In this document: positions 23,405 through 34,982 of the stretch, piece after piece
How positions within the stretch are numbered: the first letter of the stretch is position 1
Layout: each line of letters begins with the position of its first letter
Source of the DNA: Kingdonia uniflora
Taxonomy: Eukaryota > Streptophyta > Magnoliopsida > Ranunculales > Circaeasteraceae
Length of the DNA stretch: 64,000 nt
Assembly (NCBI GenBank): GCA_014058105.1
Contig: JACGCM010002114.1
Location: forward strand, 1 to 64,000
Reading direction: 5' to 3'
Position numbers and translations under genes: made by a program
The notes under the pieces: generated by a model
The model's database searches: none
Seen by the model: only the letters and a program-made list of their open reading frames with translations
Told to the model about the DNA's origin: nothing

Positions 23405-24930
23405 CTAGAATGGTAAGTGCGGATCCCCAAGCTGAACAGATTGAACATCAGACTGCAAATGTCGTATCACCCTGGAGGTCGAACCAAGGAATCCACGAGA
23501 GGGAACCTGACCCTGTCTCTCCTGGTGACAGAACTGTCTCTCCGGTTCATTCGTAGACGAACCCGTCGTTACCGCCAAGCCTGCCCGTGGAAAGATGATC
23601 GGTGATAACCAAGGATCTGCCGAAGGAATCTCTGCCTGAGTCCCACCAAAAACTGATTCCATGCCTCCAACCCAATCATGTGCCCCTATGATCATAGTTC
23701 CGCCCATATTGACAGAAGACTCACCCTCGAGTTGGACCAGAATTCGTTCCTCCTCCATCATTATTTACTTTGATGTCTGTCCTCTAATCTGGTATTCCAC
23801 AGTATTCCCAGCTGGGTCCCCTTCTCCCCAAATCAGAGGACATCTGTAGCCCCAAGTATACCCTGGTCAGGAAGACCTGCATACCTCGAGAACCCGTCTA
23901 CCTCTCGTAACAATGTTCCTTCCGACGGGTCCTCCACTGAACCTGAAATAGACCCTCGGCTTGCTCCTCTCAAGGAATCCTGGTATTGCTGATAAAGTGC
24001 CCCTCTGGTAATCAACCCCTTCCCTTTACCCTGTCTCCTATATCCTGATGAAAGTTCAGTGGAATCAATACCCTGTTCCCCTGCACAAGTCTCAAGGAAG
24101 GTATTGGGTCTAGGTGAATTTCATGTTAACTCCATACACACTAGGCTAGGAACCTGTCGTGGGATCTCAGGCTGGAGCAAGGCAACATTCAAGTTCCTCC
24201 CGTTTATTTCTTCTATCTCTGGAATCATAGTACACCTCGGAATCCTATGACCCATTTTAAAACAATTCGTACATAAATTTACTGGGGTCCCTTCATACTC
24301 GATATCCACAGAAATGTGATCATTCTTAACCTCTGCCCAAATAGCTGGGGGAAAAGCCCCATAAATATCCATAACTATTCGAGCTCGATACCCATTTTTT
24401 ATGATCCTTTTATTTCCTCAATTTGGTTCGGTTGTAAGCACAAGTCCAAGATATTGACCAAATTCCTTGAGGAAAGCGGGAGTGCCGTAAAAAGGGCTTG
24501 GGACATTAAAAGTAACCCAAAAGAGAATAAATTTGAAGATCAGAGGTTCAATAGGTGTTCTAGTTTCATACATCATTAGAATAATTGCATGTCCATAAGG
24601 ATTCCACAGCTGATTAAGAAGTACATAATTTTGATCCAAAGCAGAACGAAAACGAAACAGGAAATACATTTTACCGTTAACAGTACGTTAAAATATCTGG
24701 ATATCTTCAGAGGTTTCCATTGACCAAAAAATTTTCAATGCCGCCACAATCTTCGAGAAACTCCGGCCAGTTTCGAATGACATCATTCCGATTAGGGTAT
24801 ACTTCCATTGTTTTTCCTCTTATATTATAATTTCTAGACATATTTTCACTAAAATTGCCCCCCGCGGTTTTTTAACTGTAAGGCTCGCCATACTATTAAT
24901 AAAGTCAAGATTGACAGTTTCCGAAGTCAT
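23405..24930 (-). pseudogene. LINE A ORF1 (DUF4283-like with CCHC knuckle)
   Basis: The likely start is MTSETVNLDFINSM at 24930, which aligns with MTSYSVTQGFVQCM at the equivalent place in the outer LINE. A DUF4283-like region is spread over frames near 24420-24670. A CX2CX4HX4C knuckle (CTNCFKMGHRIPRC) lies near 24260. A Gly/Ser/Pro-rich tail ends with a stop at 23405. Frameshifts break it. This is the presumed RNA-binding protein of the LINE particle. Confidence 0.75.
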
Positions 24931-26209
24931 AACGCCAGAGAAACAAAGACAGATCTTTCTTGTACTAAACACAGAAGCGAACCGTCCACTACTCGAGTCC
25001 CACCCCAACCCAATTTCACCAATTACAAACAACTACTACAAACAATGCGAATAAAGCTAAAAAGCCGAAGTAAACAACAGCAACAACAAAGCACCCCTAC
25101 ACTTCCATACTTTAAAACTTTAAAAAGAAGGACCCCACACAAAATCACACCAATTTACAAACTAACAAGAACTCCTTTGTGAGATTCCCTAATGGAGACC
25201 AAACATGGCATCCCCCACCCCAGAATAACTCCACTTTCTAATAAAGAAGAGGGTAGCTCGTCAAGACCACAGCAAGGAAAAGAAGTTTTTTATACTTCGA
25301 ATAAAAACTAATACAGTCAGATCATAACGTCTATCACACAAAGGAAAATATCTTCGCCATAAATGCAAAGCGGTGAAACAGTAACTCGGTACACGTCGAT
25401 ATTAATAGGGCAGGCCCACCTGCTCCTAACAGATCAAAACAAAACCACACTTCAAGACTCGGCCCACAACCAGGTCCGGCCCAATCAGAGTAATCCAACC
25501 CAACCAAACAAACAAAAGAAAACAATTAACCAACCCAGATAAAAAAAGACCACACTCCCCACTGCAGGCCCAAGCCCAAAGCTTAGGACGACCAACCCAA
25601 CCAAACTGAAGTCTGCTAAATGAAATCCTTTTTTTCTTTTCTTGAAACCCTTCTGATTTGATTGAGCAAATCAACAATCACACCAAAAACTTCCCTTTTC
25701 CAATCGATATGCCTATTTGATTCCCGACCCGCCTTACCATTCCAGAAAACTTCACCTGCCTAAAATCGCTGCCGAGTCACACCTGCATGAAAACACAATC
25801 AAAGAGAGGAAAATAATGGAATTATACACTCAAGCAGATCTGAACAGAAAAACCAAAAGATCAAAAAGAAGATGATGAGCAAGATTATGAAGGTATTGAT
25901 AGATATCGCTAAAGTCGGGTACAATCAGGATTCATCACCATATCCTCAGACTCGCCAAAGTAGTCAATAACCAAGAACATACCGATCCAATCACCTCCTA
26001 AACACAAGATGTAAGACACCGAATGATTATGATGGGTAATACACAGGGATGGATATGACAAAGGTGAAGAAACCCTCCTATGAGAACGCGAGAATGGTTA
26101 GGGAAATCTCAGATCTACTTTCTCATACTAGATTACACTTTCTCTCTCTAAAAAATCTGGACTCTCTTTCTCTAGAAGTCCCCTGATAAAAAGGTTATAA
26201 GCAAAATGG

Positions 26210-28159
26210 GTTACAAAAGTGGTATTATCGCCCTCCAAAGTCAAGTGGAACCACTCAGGGGAGTCATACCATGACCAATTATAGTTATCCCCCACAGTTC
26301 TACTAGCGAGTGCATGAGCTACAGTATTTGCACTCCGGGGTACAGAGCATATAACAATATTTACAAATGAACTAAATAGGGCTAAGCAGTCCTGCAATAT
26401 GGCTTTAGACGTCCAGGAAATAGTTGTTCCCCCCGTTCTACAAAAGGTGGCAATAGCCTCAGCATCCGTCTCTATGTACACCTTTGGAATTCTCCATTCC
26501 TTAGCCCATAGAATGCCCTCTAACACTGCAAGCGCCCCGCCTTCTTCACTTGAGGCAAATCTGCAGGCAGAGATACGGGCTGCACCAAAATTATTAGCAT
26601 AATTTCGGATAATTAAGCCAATACTATGGAAACATTTATCTTTGCAATAAGAGGCATCAACATTTATTTTGACCCACCCAAACTCCAGACTACCCCAAGA
26701 AACCTTACTAATAAGACGTTCATGTCGGAAAATAGGTTTTTTAGCAATCATTTTATTAATGGTCAAAGAAATACGGGAAGGGTCCAGTTTAATATTTTGA
26801 AAGATCCAGGCACACCGCGCTTTCCAAATCAGCCAGTAAAGAGAGAACGCAAAAAGAATCCATATCTCTCGGTCAATGGGCCAATCTTGAGGTGGTGAAA
26901 TCCACCTCTCAATCTAAGCCTGAGCAGTAAGATGGGAAAACTTATGGAGCAGACCCCCATAAAAAAGTGCCAAACCAGACCACACGGGTAAACGCACACT
27001 CCAAAAGGAAATGATGTAAGGATTCCAGGGGGGCAGAACACATCGAGCACGAAACATCCTCAAGTGACATTCGAGCCACAATTTTCTCCCTACGCGGAAC
27101 AATATTCTAAAGGCATTTCCAAGCAAACATTTGGGCTCTGGGGACGCCCTATTATGCCAGATTTTTAGCAGAAGAGTCGGAAGGCCCACAACCTGCTCCA
27201 TATCATTACCCGAAAGCAAAGTTTGATATGTGGATTTGATAGAGAATTTACCACCTTTAAACGGGCACCGCCGCAACTCATCCAAATTATCTTCCCGGGG
27301 AATGAAAATATGGGAGATTAAATCTGTCGATTCATCATCACACCAGGCAATTAACTCCTCCCTTTTCCAAGATTTGTTGACCGGGTTAATGAAGTGACTA
27401 ACCCATTGGGGGCGATCCTCAGGAGTTGTGTCAGTTCAGGGGGGTAGGTTTTTCCCCCCCCTCTAACAGGATCCAATTATCCATCCAAAACCTGACTCGC
27501 CTTCCGGATCTAACCTGCCAGCAAGAATTAAAGTTGACCGTCGCTATAGTGGACTGAACACTACGCCAAATCCAAGATGAATCTACTTTTTTCTTGTCCT
27601 GTAGAATATCGCAATCTGAGAAGTATTTAGCCTTCAGGATACAACCCCAAAGTTCATCCGGTTTTTTGGGTAAGCGCCAAACTAATTTGAGCAGGTGAGC
27701 CCGATTGGTAGCTCTTGCTTCACGAATCCCTAAACCCCTTTCTCTTTTAGGATGGCATACTTCCTTCCATTTTTTGAGATATAACAGTTTGCGAGCATCT
27801 TTCCCTTTTCCCCACCAAAAATCACGCTGAAGCCTATTAATATTCTTACACGTAGAGCTAAGAAGGGCAAAATAAGACATCTGGTAAGACGGAATAGACG
27901 AAGTAGCAGCTTTAATAAGGACGGTGCGACCCGCCTGTAACAGAAGTTTCCCCCGCCAAGACTGTAGCCTGTTGGAGATTCGTTCTTCAATACGAAGGAA
28001 AGTCTGGGCTTTTACTCGACTGAAAAAAAGATTGGTCCCCAAATAACGTTTATCAGAAGGCATAATTTTTACCTTAAGGAGCCGAGCAATGAGACGGCAG
28101 TGACGATGGGGGAGATTCTTGCTAAAAAACACACCCGACTTAGCTAAGTTAATTTGCTG
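26210..28159 (-). pseudogene. Outer LINE ORF2, 3' part: RT thumb, zf-RVT, RNase H
   Basis: It continues the reverse transcriptase interrupted at 28159 by LINE C: INLAKSGVFFSKNLPHRHCR, then YLGTNLFF and RLQSWRGKLLLQAGR, without a stop down to about 27431. A zf-RVT stretch is at 26914-27285 with a frameshift. The RNase H domain (about 26210-26700) keeps its acidic residues in NVDASYC, SSEEGGALAV and ETDAEA and the late His in NTVAHALA. It reads openly into the LINE A insertion at 26197. Confidence 0.82.
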
Positions 28160-28176
28160 GAGATACATGGTCCCTG

Positions 28177-30446
28177 ATGGATCTTCATAATCTTACGGAA
28201 GGGAGAAGGCTAAATCCAAAGGATCCAAAAGTCTTTGTGGAGCTGAAACAGATGGCGAGGCAGTTGCTGAGTAGTAGGATGGACAGAGCTGATAGGATGA
28301 TGAGAGTTGCGTTTGAAGCTAAGATGGAGAGGAAGAAACAACATATACATCAGCGAAATGCAAAAACCCACCACTCTACTTTCAAGGAGAACAAAGAAGA
28401 GGCAAGGAGAAATATTACCACCAAAAATGGAGAACGAGGGACTACAAACATGGGTGGAGATACACTAGCAGAGGTTAAGGAGGAGCTAAGAATGAAGTAT
28501 CCACTGGAAACGCCACCCAGGAAGAGTCACAAATCAACCCGAAGCTGCTGGAGATGTACGAAATAGTACATTTTAATGTTGAAGAGCAAAATTTGCTTCA
28601 AAGGGTTATGAACTCCCAATTGAAGAGAGCTTTAATGGAGGAAAGAAAGGAAGAAGATTCACTTAGAAAGCTGCTGATGATGAAGGATGCAAAGATAGAT
28701 GCGCTAGAATGCATGGGGCAACAAAGCAACAGCTTTAACTCACATACAGGTTCTAGCATTAACTTGAATGGCTTGGATCTCATGGAGGTCTCAAAGGAGA
28801 GGGGATCAGAAACTGAGATAGTGGAGTGTAACAGTAGATATAAATGCCTCAAGGAGTGTCCAAATTTGGGAAAGGAAGGGATGCACTGTATTTCAGACTG
28901 TACTAGTGATGGAGCCACAAAGGAGTTGCATGACAACTGTTTGCATAAATGCCTCATAGAAGTACACTCAGATATTGAAGGTACATATGAGACACAGTAA
29001 GATTGGGATATCATCAAGGAAGTTGCTAATAGTGGGGTAGTGAAAGATGGAGCAACATATAATGTTGAATAGGAAGCAGAGAAAGGAGAAGAGACCACAC
29101 AAGAAGGAGGCAGGGGAGCAGCCGAAGCTAAAGGCAGCGACAACATAGTGGATGCTAAGAAAAGTAGGGAAACTAAGTTAACAGCTCCACCAGGGAAATA
29201 ATGAATTGGGCTGCTATGATGTGAAGTACATCAACCACAAGGGGTAGAATCAAGCCAATTTATCAAGCTCCAACTATGGTGGATGGAGTACCCACAACAA
29301 TGTTGAAATCGAAGGACTTTGAGAGCAACATAAAGGACCATGAAGGGTATCTGGTTGGGAACTTTGTGGGCAGGCGACTGGACTACACTTATGTCAAAAA
29401 TGTGCTAACAAGAGTGTGGGAATTAAAGGGCTCCTTTGAGATGATACTACAAGACAACTTGTTTTACTTCAAATTTGGGAATGAGGAAGACAGGGACAAA
29501 GTGTTGGAAATGGGTACACAATATGGCTAACAGGGTGTTCATGATCAGAATGTGGAGACCGTTCATAGAAGCATACGTGGATCACCTTCAGTCCATTCCT
29601 ATATGGGTGTCTTTCCGCAAGATCCCTTCTCATTTGAAGACACATGAGGGAATAGGAACAATTGCTAGTGTGGTGGGTATACCGTTGTATTTTGACAAAC
29701 CCACAGAGGAGATGAGCAGGAAGAATTATGCTAGAGTGTGCATTGAGGTTGAAGTGAAGAACATGCTACCAAGACGGGTACCGGTTAACATAGATGGGAT
29801 AAGAACAATTCAAGTTGAGGCAGAATATGGGTGGGTGCCAGTCAAATGCGACCATTGTCAAGTGTTTGGACATAGTAACTATAACTGTGCCTTTAGAGAA
29901 AAGCAGAATGAAACTAAGAAGCACACGGGTAAAAGGCAGGTTAACAACAACAAGCAGTGGATAACAGTACCTGAAAAGAAGAATAAAACAACAATTGATG
30001 AGGAGGGTTTCATCACTCCTAAACAAAAGGGAAGAAGCTTTATTATGAATGGGGAGACATGCACTAAAACAAATGCACGGGGAGAAGGGGCTAGGAAAGT
30101 ACCAGACAGGCCTGAAGGGCAGCAGAGTATACATGAGACAGGCATAACAAGCGGACACAAAGATGAACAAGGGGGGATTATGGAGTCACAACCTTGTACT
30201 ACTCAGAGTGAGGAATCTCCAAACAGTACTAGCACTAAAACAGGGGAGGTTAGTAAGAATGGCATGAGAAACAAGGCCAAAAGGGATAAGAAAAAAGCCA
30301 AGAAGCAAAGAAAAGAGGAGAAAGATGTCAAAGATGAGATAAGTAATGTTGCTCCTTCAAAAGAGAAGTACAGGAACTCGAACTCAGATAGTGAACATGA
30401 GAAGGGTGGGCGGTATTCTTGCTCCAAACAACAATCCAATGCATAG
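28177..30446 (+). pseudogene. LINE C 5' region and ORF1 (DUF4283, CCHC knuckle)
   Basis: Open frames at 28177-28566 and 28554-29000 encode charged, partly Met/Lys/Glu-rich sequence with no domain I recognise. A DUF4283-like region starts at 29276 (GYLVGNFVGRRLDYTYVKNV) and breaks by a frameshift near 29500. From 29475 the frame carries the rest of DUF4283, the knuckle CDHCQVFGHSNYNC (about 29850-29890) and a long Lys/Glu/Asn-rich tail ending at 30446. Confidence 0.72.
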
Positions 30447-33400
30447 TATAGCAGTATGGAACATAAGGGGACTAAATGACCCCCTTAAACAGAAGGCAGT
30501 GAGGCAGCTAATTCTTAAGAACAATATTAATCTTGTAGGAGTAGTGGAGACAAAGCTTAGGAGGGGAAGAGAGCAATCTGTATGTAATGTTATATGTCCT
30601 ACCTGGAGTTTTATTACCTGTACCAACCCTACTAAAGGGAGAATACTAGTGTGTTGGGATGGTGATATGCTTAATGTCACAGTGCTGAGGAGAGATGATC
30701 AAGTTATACACCTAGATGTTACTTTGGAAAAAGATAGTTTCTTATGCTCAATGGTGTATGCTTCATGTTGTGATGTTGAGAGGGCTACACTATGACAAGA
30801 TATGGTCACTTTCTCACAATGCTACAACAAAGCATGGATTGTTGTAGGGGACTTAAATTCACCTTTTTCAAGTTTAGAAAAGGTGGGGGGCAGGACTGTG
30901 CATTCAAGTGTTGTTGAAAAATACAGGGAGTGGATGGTTAATACTGGATTAGATGATCTCAAGTTCAAGGGATGGAAATATACATGGATTAACAAAGCAA
31001 AAGGGGATGACAGAATAATCTCAAAACTTGATAGAGCTTTGGTTAATAAGAAATGGGTAGATGCGTTTAAAGGGGCTAAAGCAGAATTTATAAACTATGG
31101 TATATCAGATCATAACCCTGTTATTGTGAGAATTTGGGAACCTGTTGATTTCCACAAGAGATTCTTTAAAATTTTCAATTATTAGAACAAAGAGAATGGG
31201 TTTATAGACACTTTGGAAACTGTTTGGCGTGAGAGAGTATATGGAAACCCTATGGAAAGACTTTACAAGAAGCTCTATAATACCAAGATGGGGCTTAAGG
31301 ATTGGAGCAAGAACAAAAACAGTGGACTATCGGGGCTAGTATCTGAGCTGAAGGAGAGTCTTGATAAGGCTCAAGATGCTTTACTGATAAGTCCTATGGA
31401 TGGGAATGTAGTCCAAAAAGATGAAGAAGCATTAGATTCTTATGTGAAAATAGCACAAAAGGAGGAGCAGATGCTAAAGCAGATTTCTAGAGTGAAATGG
31501 ATGGAGGGGGGGGGGGACCTCAATACTGCCTACTATCACAGAGCCATTCAAGCAAGGAGGAGCATAAATACTATCATGTCTATCCAGGATGAGCACAACA
31601 ACACTATTTATGATCCTAAAGTTGCGAGTAAAGCAGCAGTGGAGTACTTTACTAGTATTATAGGAGGAGGATGCATGGAAATTGATAGAGATGTCATCCT
31701 TCTGCTGGATTTCAAGAGCAAGGTGAGCAATGATAGTCATGCCAACTTGATCAGAGAGGTAACAAATGAGGAGATTAGAGATGTTATGTTTGATATTAAT
31801 GAGAACAGGGCACCTGGGCCTGACGGGTTCAATTAAAAAAATTAAAACAAACTGGGGAATTGTGGGTAGTGAGGTTATAGCAGCAGTAAAAAACTTTTTT
31901 GTGAAGGGGAAAATGTTTTCAAAAGCTAATAACACTGCATTAACTCTTGTGCCTAAAATGTGTAACCCCTTTTCTTTCAATGACTATAGACCCATTGCAT
32001 GTTGCAATGTGGTCTATAAGGTTATTTCAAAGATATTGACAGCTAGATTGAAAGAAGTTGTAATGCCATTGGTAAGTTCTAGTCAGTCAGCCTTTGTAGA
32101 AGGTAGGCATATTTCAGATAACATTTTGATTGCACAAGAGTTGCTGAGAAACTATCACCTTGAGAGTGGTAAGGGTAGGGCCACTGTGAAGATAGATCTT
32201 AGGAAAGCTTATGATCTTATCCAGTGGGAGTCCATTTTTACTATTTTAACAGCTCTCAATTTCCCTATTTTGTTCATTTCTTGGATTAAACAATGTGTGA
32301 CCACTGCAAAATTTTCTATTTCTATCAATGGGGCTCTTGAGGGGTTCTTTAGGGGTGAGAGAGGCCTTAGGCAAGGAGATCCCCTTTTTCCATACCTTTT
32401 TGTCCTAGTCATGGAGGTGTTTGGTCTTCTTATTGAGAGAGAAGCTGTGAGAGGCAACTTTGGGGTCCACCCCAAGTGTTCCGCCCCTTTACTAACACAT
32501 TTGGCGTTTGTAGATGATTTGCTTGTTTTCTTTTATGGAAGCACCAAGTCTGCAAAGGCTTTGAGAAATGCTCTGGACTTATTTAAACGTATGACAGGAA
32601 TGGAGGTCAACCTCAACAAATCAAAGGTGTTTTTTTCTTCAGTTCAGGAAAACACAAAAGCATGAATTACTCAAGCTTTGGGAATGACAGAGGGTACAAT
32701 GCCATTTATCTATTTGGGAGTTCCAATATCTTCTACTAGAATTAAGAACAGAGACTGTTAGAAGTTGCTGGAAACTATGACGAAAAGAATTAACTCTTGG
32801 CAACATAGATTTTGAGTGGAGATGGAAGGCTGGAGTTTCGGGGCCCATCTGTTTTTCCAGCATTTGCAGAATAGCTACCTATAAAATAAGAAATGAAGAA
32901 AAATATAATTACTAAATTAAGATATTTAGACACCCGGGTGTATTCGGAAATTTACTTACTGACTTCCAAGATCGAACTTTTCCATATAATCCCATACACT
33001 GAGTCCCATACACGTCTGCAGAATTCAAAGCAGTTGCGTCGCTAACATCAGCCATACAAACTTCAGAATTAGCCTGCACTCAGCCAAAAGATATTTTTTT
33101 AATATTTATAATGATACTCTATGAAGTAAATTAGCATATATAATAATCAAGAAATGGAGAGCATCTCAGTCTACTGGCTGAGTGTCATCAAGCTGCCACA
33201 GTACATGATAGACAATATAAATAGGTTATGTGCTAGATTCTTATGGGTTGTGAGGAAAGAAGGAAAGATGAATGCTCCTATTGTCTGGAAGGAAATTTGC
33301 TACCCTAAGAGTGAATGTAAACTGGGAGTCAGAGATCTTAGAAGTTGGAACAATACTGCGCTGATGAAACATATTTATAGACTGGTGGCTAAAGATAATA

Positions 33401-34740
33401 ATCTGTGGACTAACTGGACTAGAGTGTATTTGATTAGAAGAAACAATTTATGGACGATGGATGTTCCTAGGGATACTTCATGGCTATGGAGACATATGCT
33501 CAACTCAAGAATTGAAGCAAAACATATGATTAAGCATCTGATTGGAGATGGGCAGGACACACTATTCTGGCATGATTCCTGGTGCTCTAAGGCAGTTCCA
33601 AAAGATCAGTTCCCAATGGGATTAAGGTATGATACAACCCTACCATTAAATGCAAAGGTGGCTAATGTGGTCATTGACTACAAATGGAGATTGCCAGATC
33701 GCTTTCGGTATACATTAAATGATAATATTAGTGTTGAAATGGAGAAGACTAAAATCACTAGTAATAGCAAGGACAAAGTGATATGGGTGCCCAATGAAGA
33801 TGGTACTTTTACTGTGGCTTCCGCTTACAATTTCTTAAGACCAAAGAGAAGTAAAGTGCAATGGGCAGATGTAGTGCAGAATAAGAGTACAAGTCCTAGG
33901 AGTCAGTTCACTACGTATAAAGCAGCTAAAGAGGCACTAATGACGAAGAGCAGACTCCTTGCCATGAAGGTCATAAATGCTAATAAACCTCAGTGTACTG
34001 TTTGTGGGGCGCAGAGAGAAACTGTCAGCCATTTATTCATAGAATGTGTGGGAGCTACTCAGCTATGGGATCATATACTAAGAAAATGTAATATTGTTAG
34101 AACGACTAGGAGCTTAGAGAATGAATTTGAATGGATTCGAAGCATGAATCACAAAGAGCTTCTTTCCAAAATTTTGAAAATGAGCATCACAACTATAATA
34201 TACAACATTTGGATTTACAGAAATGAGAAGGTATTCAATAATAGTAACAAAACTATCCAGTCAGTTCAGATTGCGATCATAAGCGAGATCAGAAGTAGAT
34301 TGCAAATGGAGATAAAGTACGTGGATGGCAACCCCAGAAATAGGGACATCTGCTACAATTGGGGCGTCAAACCTAACTTCGTAATAAAGTCTAACAAGGT
34401 ATGTACATGGGCATGCCCTTCTTCTGGTTATTATATGCTTAACACAGATGGTTCAATGATTGAGTATGGTGGTTATGGGGGTCTGGTGAGATGCACGGAG
34501 ATGGTCATTCACATTGCTTTCGCTGGGAAAGAAGAGCCAATGTCTGTTATTTACCATGAAATGAAGGCATGCTGCAGGGGATTGGAGGTTTGTAGTAAAG
34601 CAGAAATAAAGAGAGTATGGGGAGGATCTGACTCAAGCTACTTGGTGGACATCATTAATGGCAAAGTAAAGACACCATGGAGGTGCAGAGCTTTTGGCAA
34701 GGATCAGGGAAGTTATTAGCACCTTGGAGGAGTTTAGGAT
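30439..34740 (+). pseudogene. LINE C ORF2: endonuclease, reverse transcriptase, zf-RVT, RNase H
   Basis: Endonuclease motifs are WNIRGLND, VVETKLRRG, VVGDLNSPF, KLDRALVNK and GISDHNPVIV (30445-31130). One frame runs from 30439 to 31836 with stops at about 30795 and 31183, then a single-base shift near 31830. Reverse transcriptase to 32665 shows ENRAPGPDGF, RPIACCNVVYKVISKIL, KIDLRKAYDLIQW, GLRQGDPLFPYLF and LAFVDDLLVF. After the foreign segment the frame resumes at 33154 with a zf-RVT stretch (KPQCTVCGAQRETVSHLFIE) and an RNase H domain (LNTDGSM, YHEMKACC, GGSDSSYLV). A break near 34719 shifts the final codons. The zf-RVT/RNase H part is open for 521 codons. Confidence 0.83.
32843..33153 (-). 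pseudogene. Intron-containing host gene fragment inserted in LINE C
   Basis: LINE C coding sequence stops at about 32842 and resumes at 33154. The segment between reads on the minus strand as exon 32960-33073 (38 codons, AG before and GTAAGT after), an intron, then a second exon from 32878 preceded by a TTTTATAG acceptor. The exon contains ADVSDATALNSADVYGTQC; the second begins VAILQMLEKQMGP. Both exons are open and in compatible phase. I do not recognise the protein. The retained intron points to DNA-level transfer (double-strand-break filler or a gene-carrying transposon), not retroposition. No inverted repeats were seen. Confidence 0.55.
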
Positions 34741-34982
34741 TTTTCATATTTATAAAGAGACCAACCAATGTGCTGATTTTTTATCCACCTTTTGTGTTGT
34801 TTGTAGTGAAATTATTTTCTCCCCTAACACATTACCTCCACAACTGTTAATTTATTATGAGGATGATGTTAGGGGTAAGAGATTTACGAGGATGTAATTA
34901 TTGTTTTAGTAATATATTTGGTCATGGGGTCCCTGCCTAACCCCAGCTTACATTTAAAAAAAAAAAAAAAGTTAATTTGTTG

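Larger units (their letters stand above)
19096..26196 (-). mobile_element. LINE A: full-length L1-type LINE inserted in the tail of the outer LINE
   Basis: A 7.1-kb minus-strand element with a 3' tail of A's and ATA repeats (poly-T then TTATTATTATTATT on the plus strand at 19096-19128). Target-site duplication ATAAGCAAAATGG occurs at 19083-19095 and 26197-26209. The target is the 3' UTR of the outer LINE, whose sequence continues on the far side. It has ORF1 with a zinc knuckle and ORF2 with endonuclease, reverse transcriptase and RNase H. The 5' UTR spans roughly 24930-26196. It belongs to the same family as the outer LINE. Confidence 0.88.
28160..34970 (+). mobile_element. LINE C: L1-type LINE inserted into the RT of the outer LINE
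   Basis: A plus-strand element of 6.8 kb ending in a poly(A) run at 34956-34970. It is flanked by AAGTTAATTTGCTG (28146-28159) and AAGTTAATTTGTTG (34969-34982), a 14-bp target-site duplication with one mismatch that shares its first bases with the poly(A). It has ORF1 and ORF2 of a different subfamily from LINE A and the outer LINE (lower GC, different spacer and tail). A 0.3-kb foreign segment at about 32843-33153 interrupts ORF2. Confidence 0.88.

Noticed and set aside
29766..30439. Long minus-strand frames over LINE C ORF1
   Set aside because: They are shadows of the Lys/Glu-rich ORF1 on the plus strand, as shown by Ser/Leu/Phe bias and lack of motifs.
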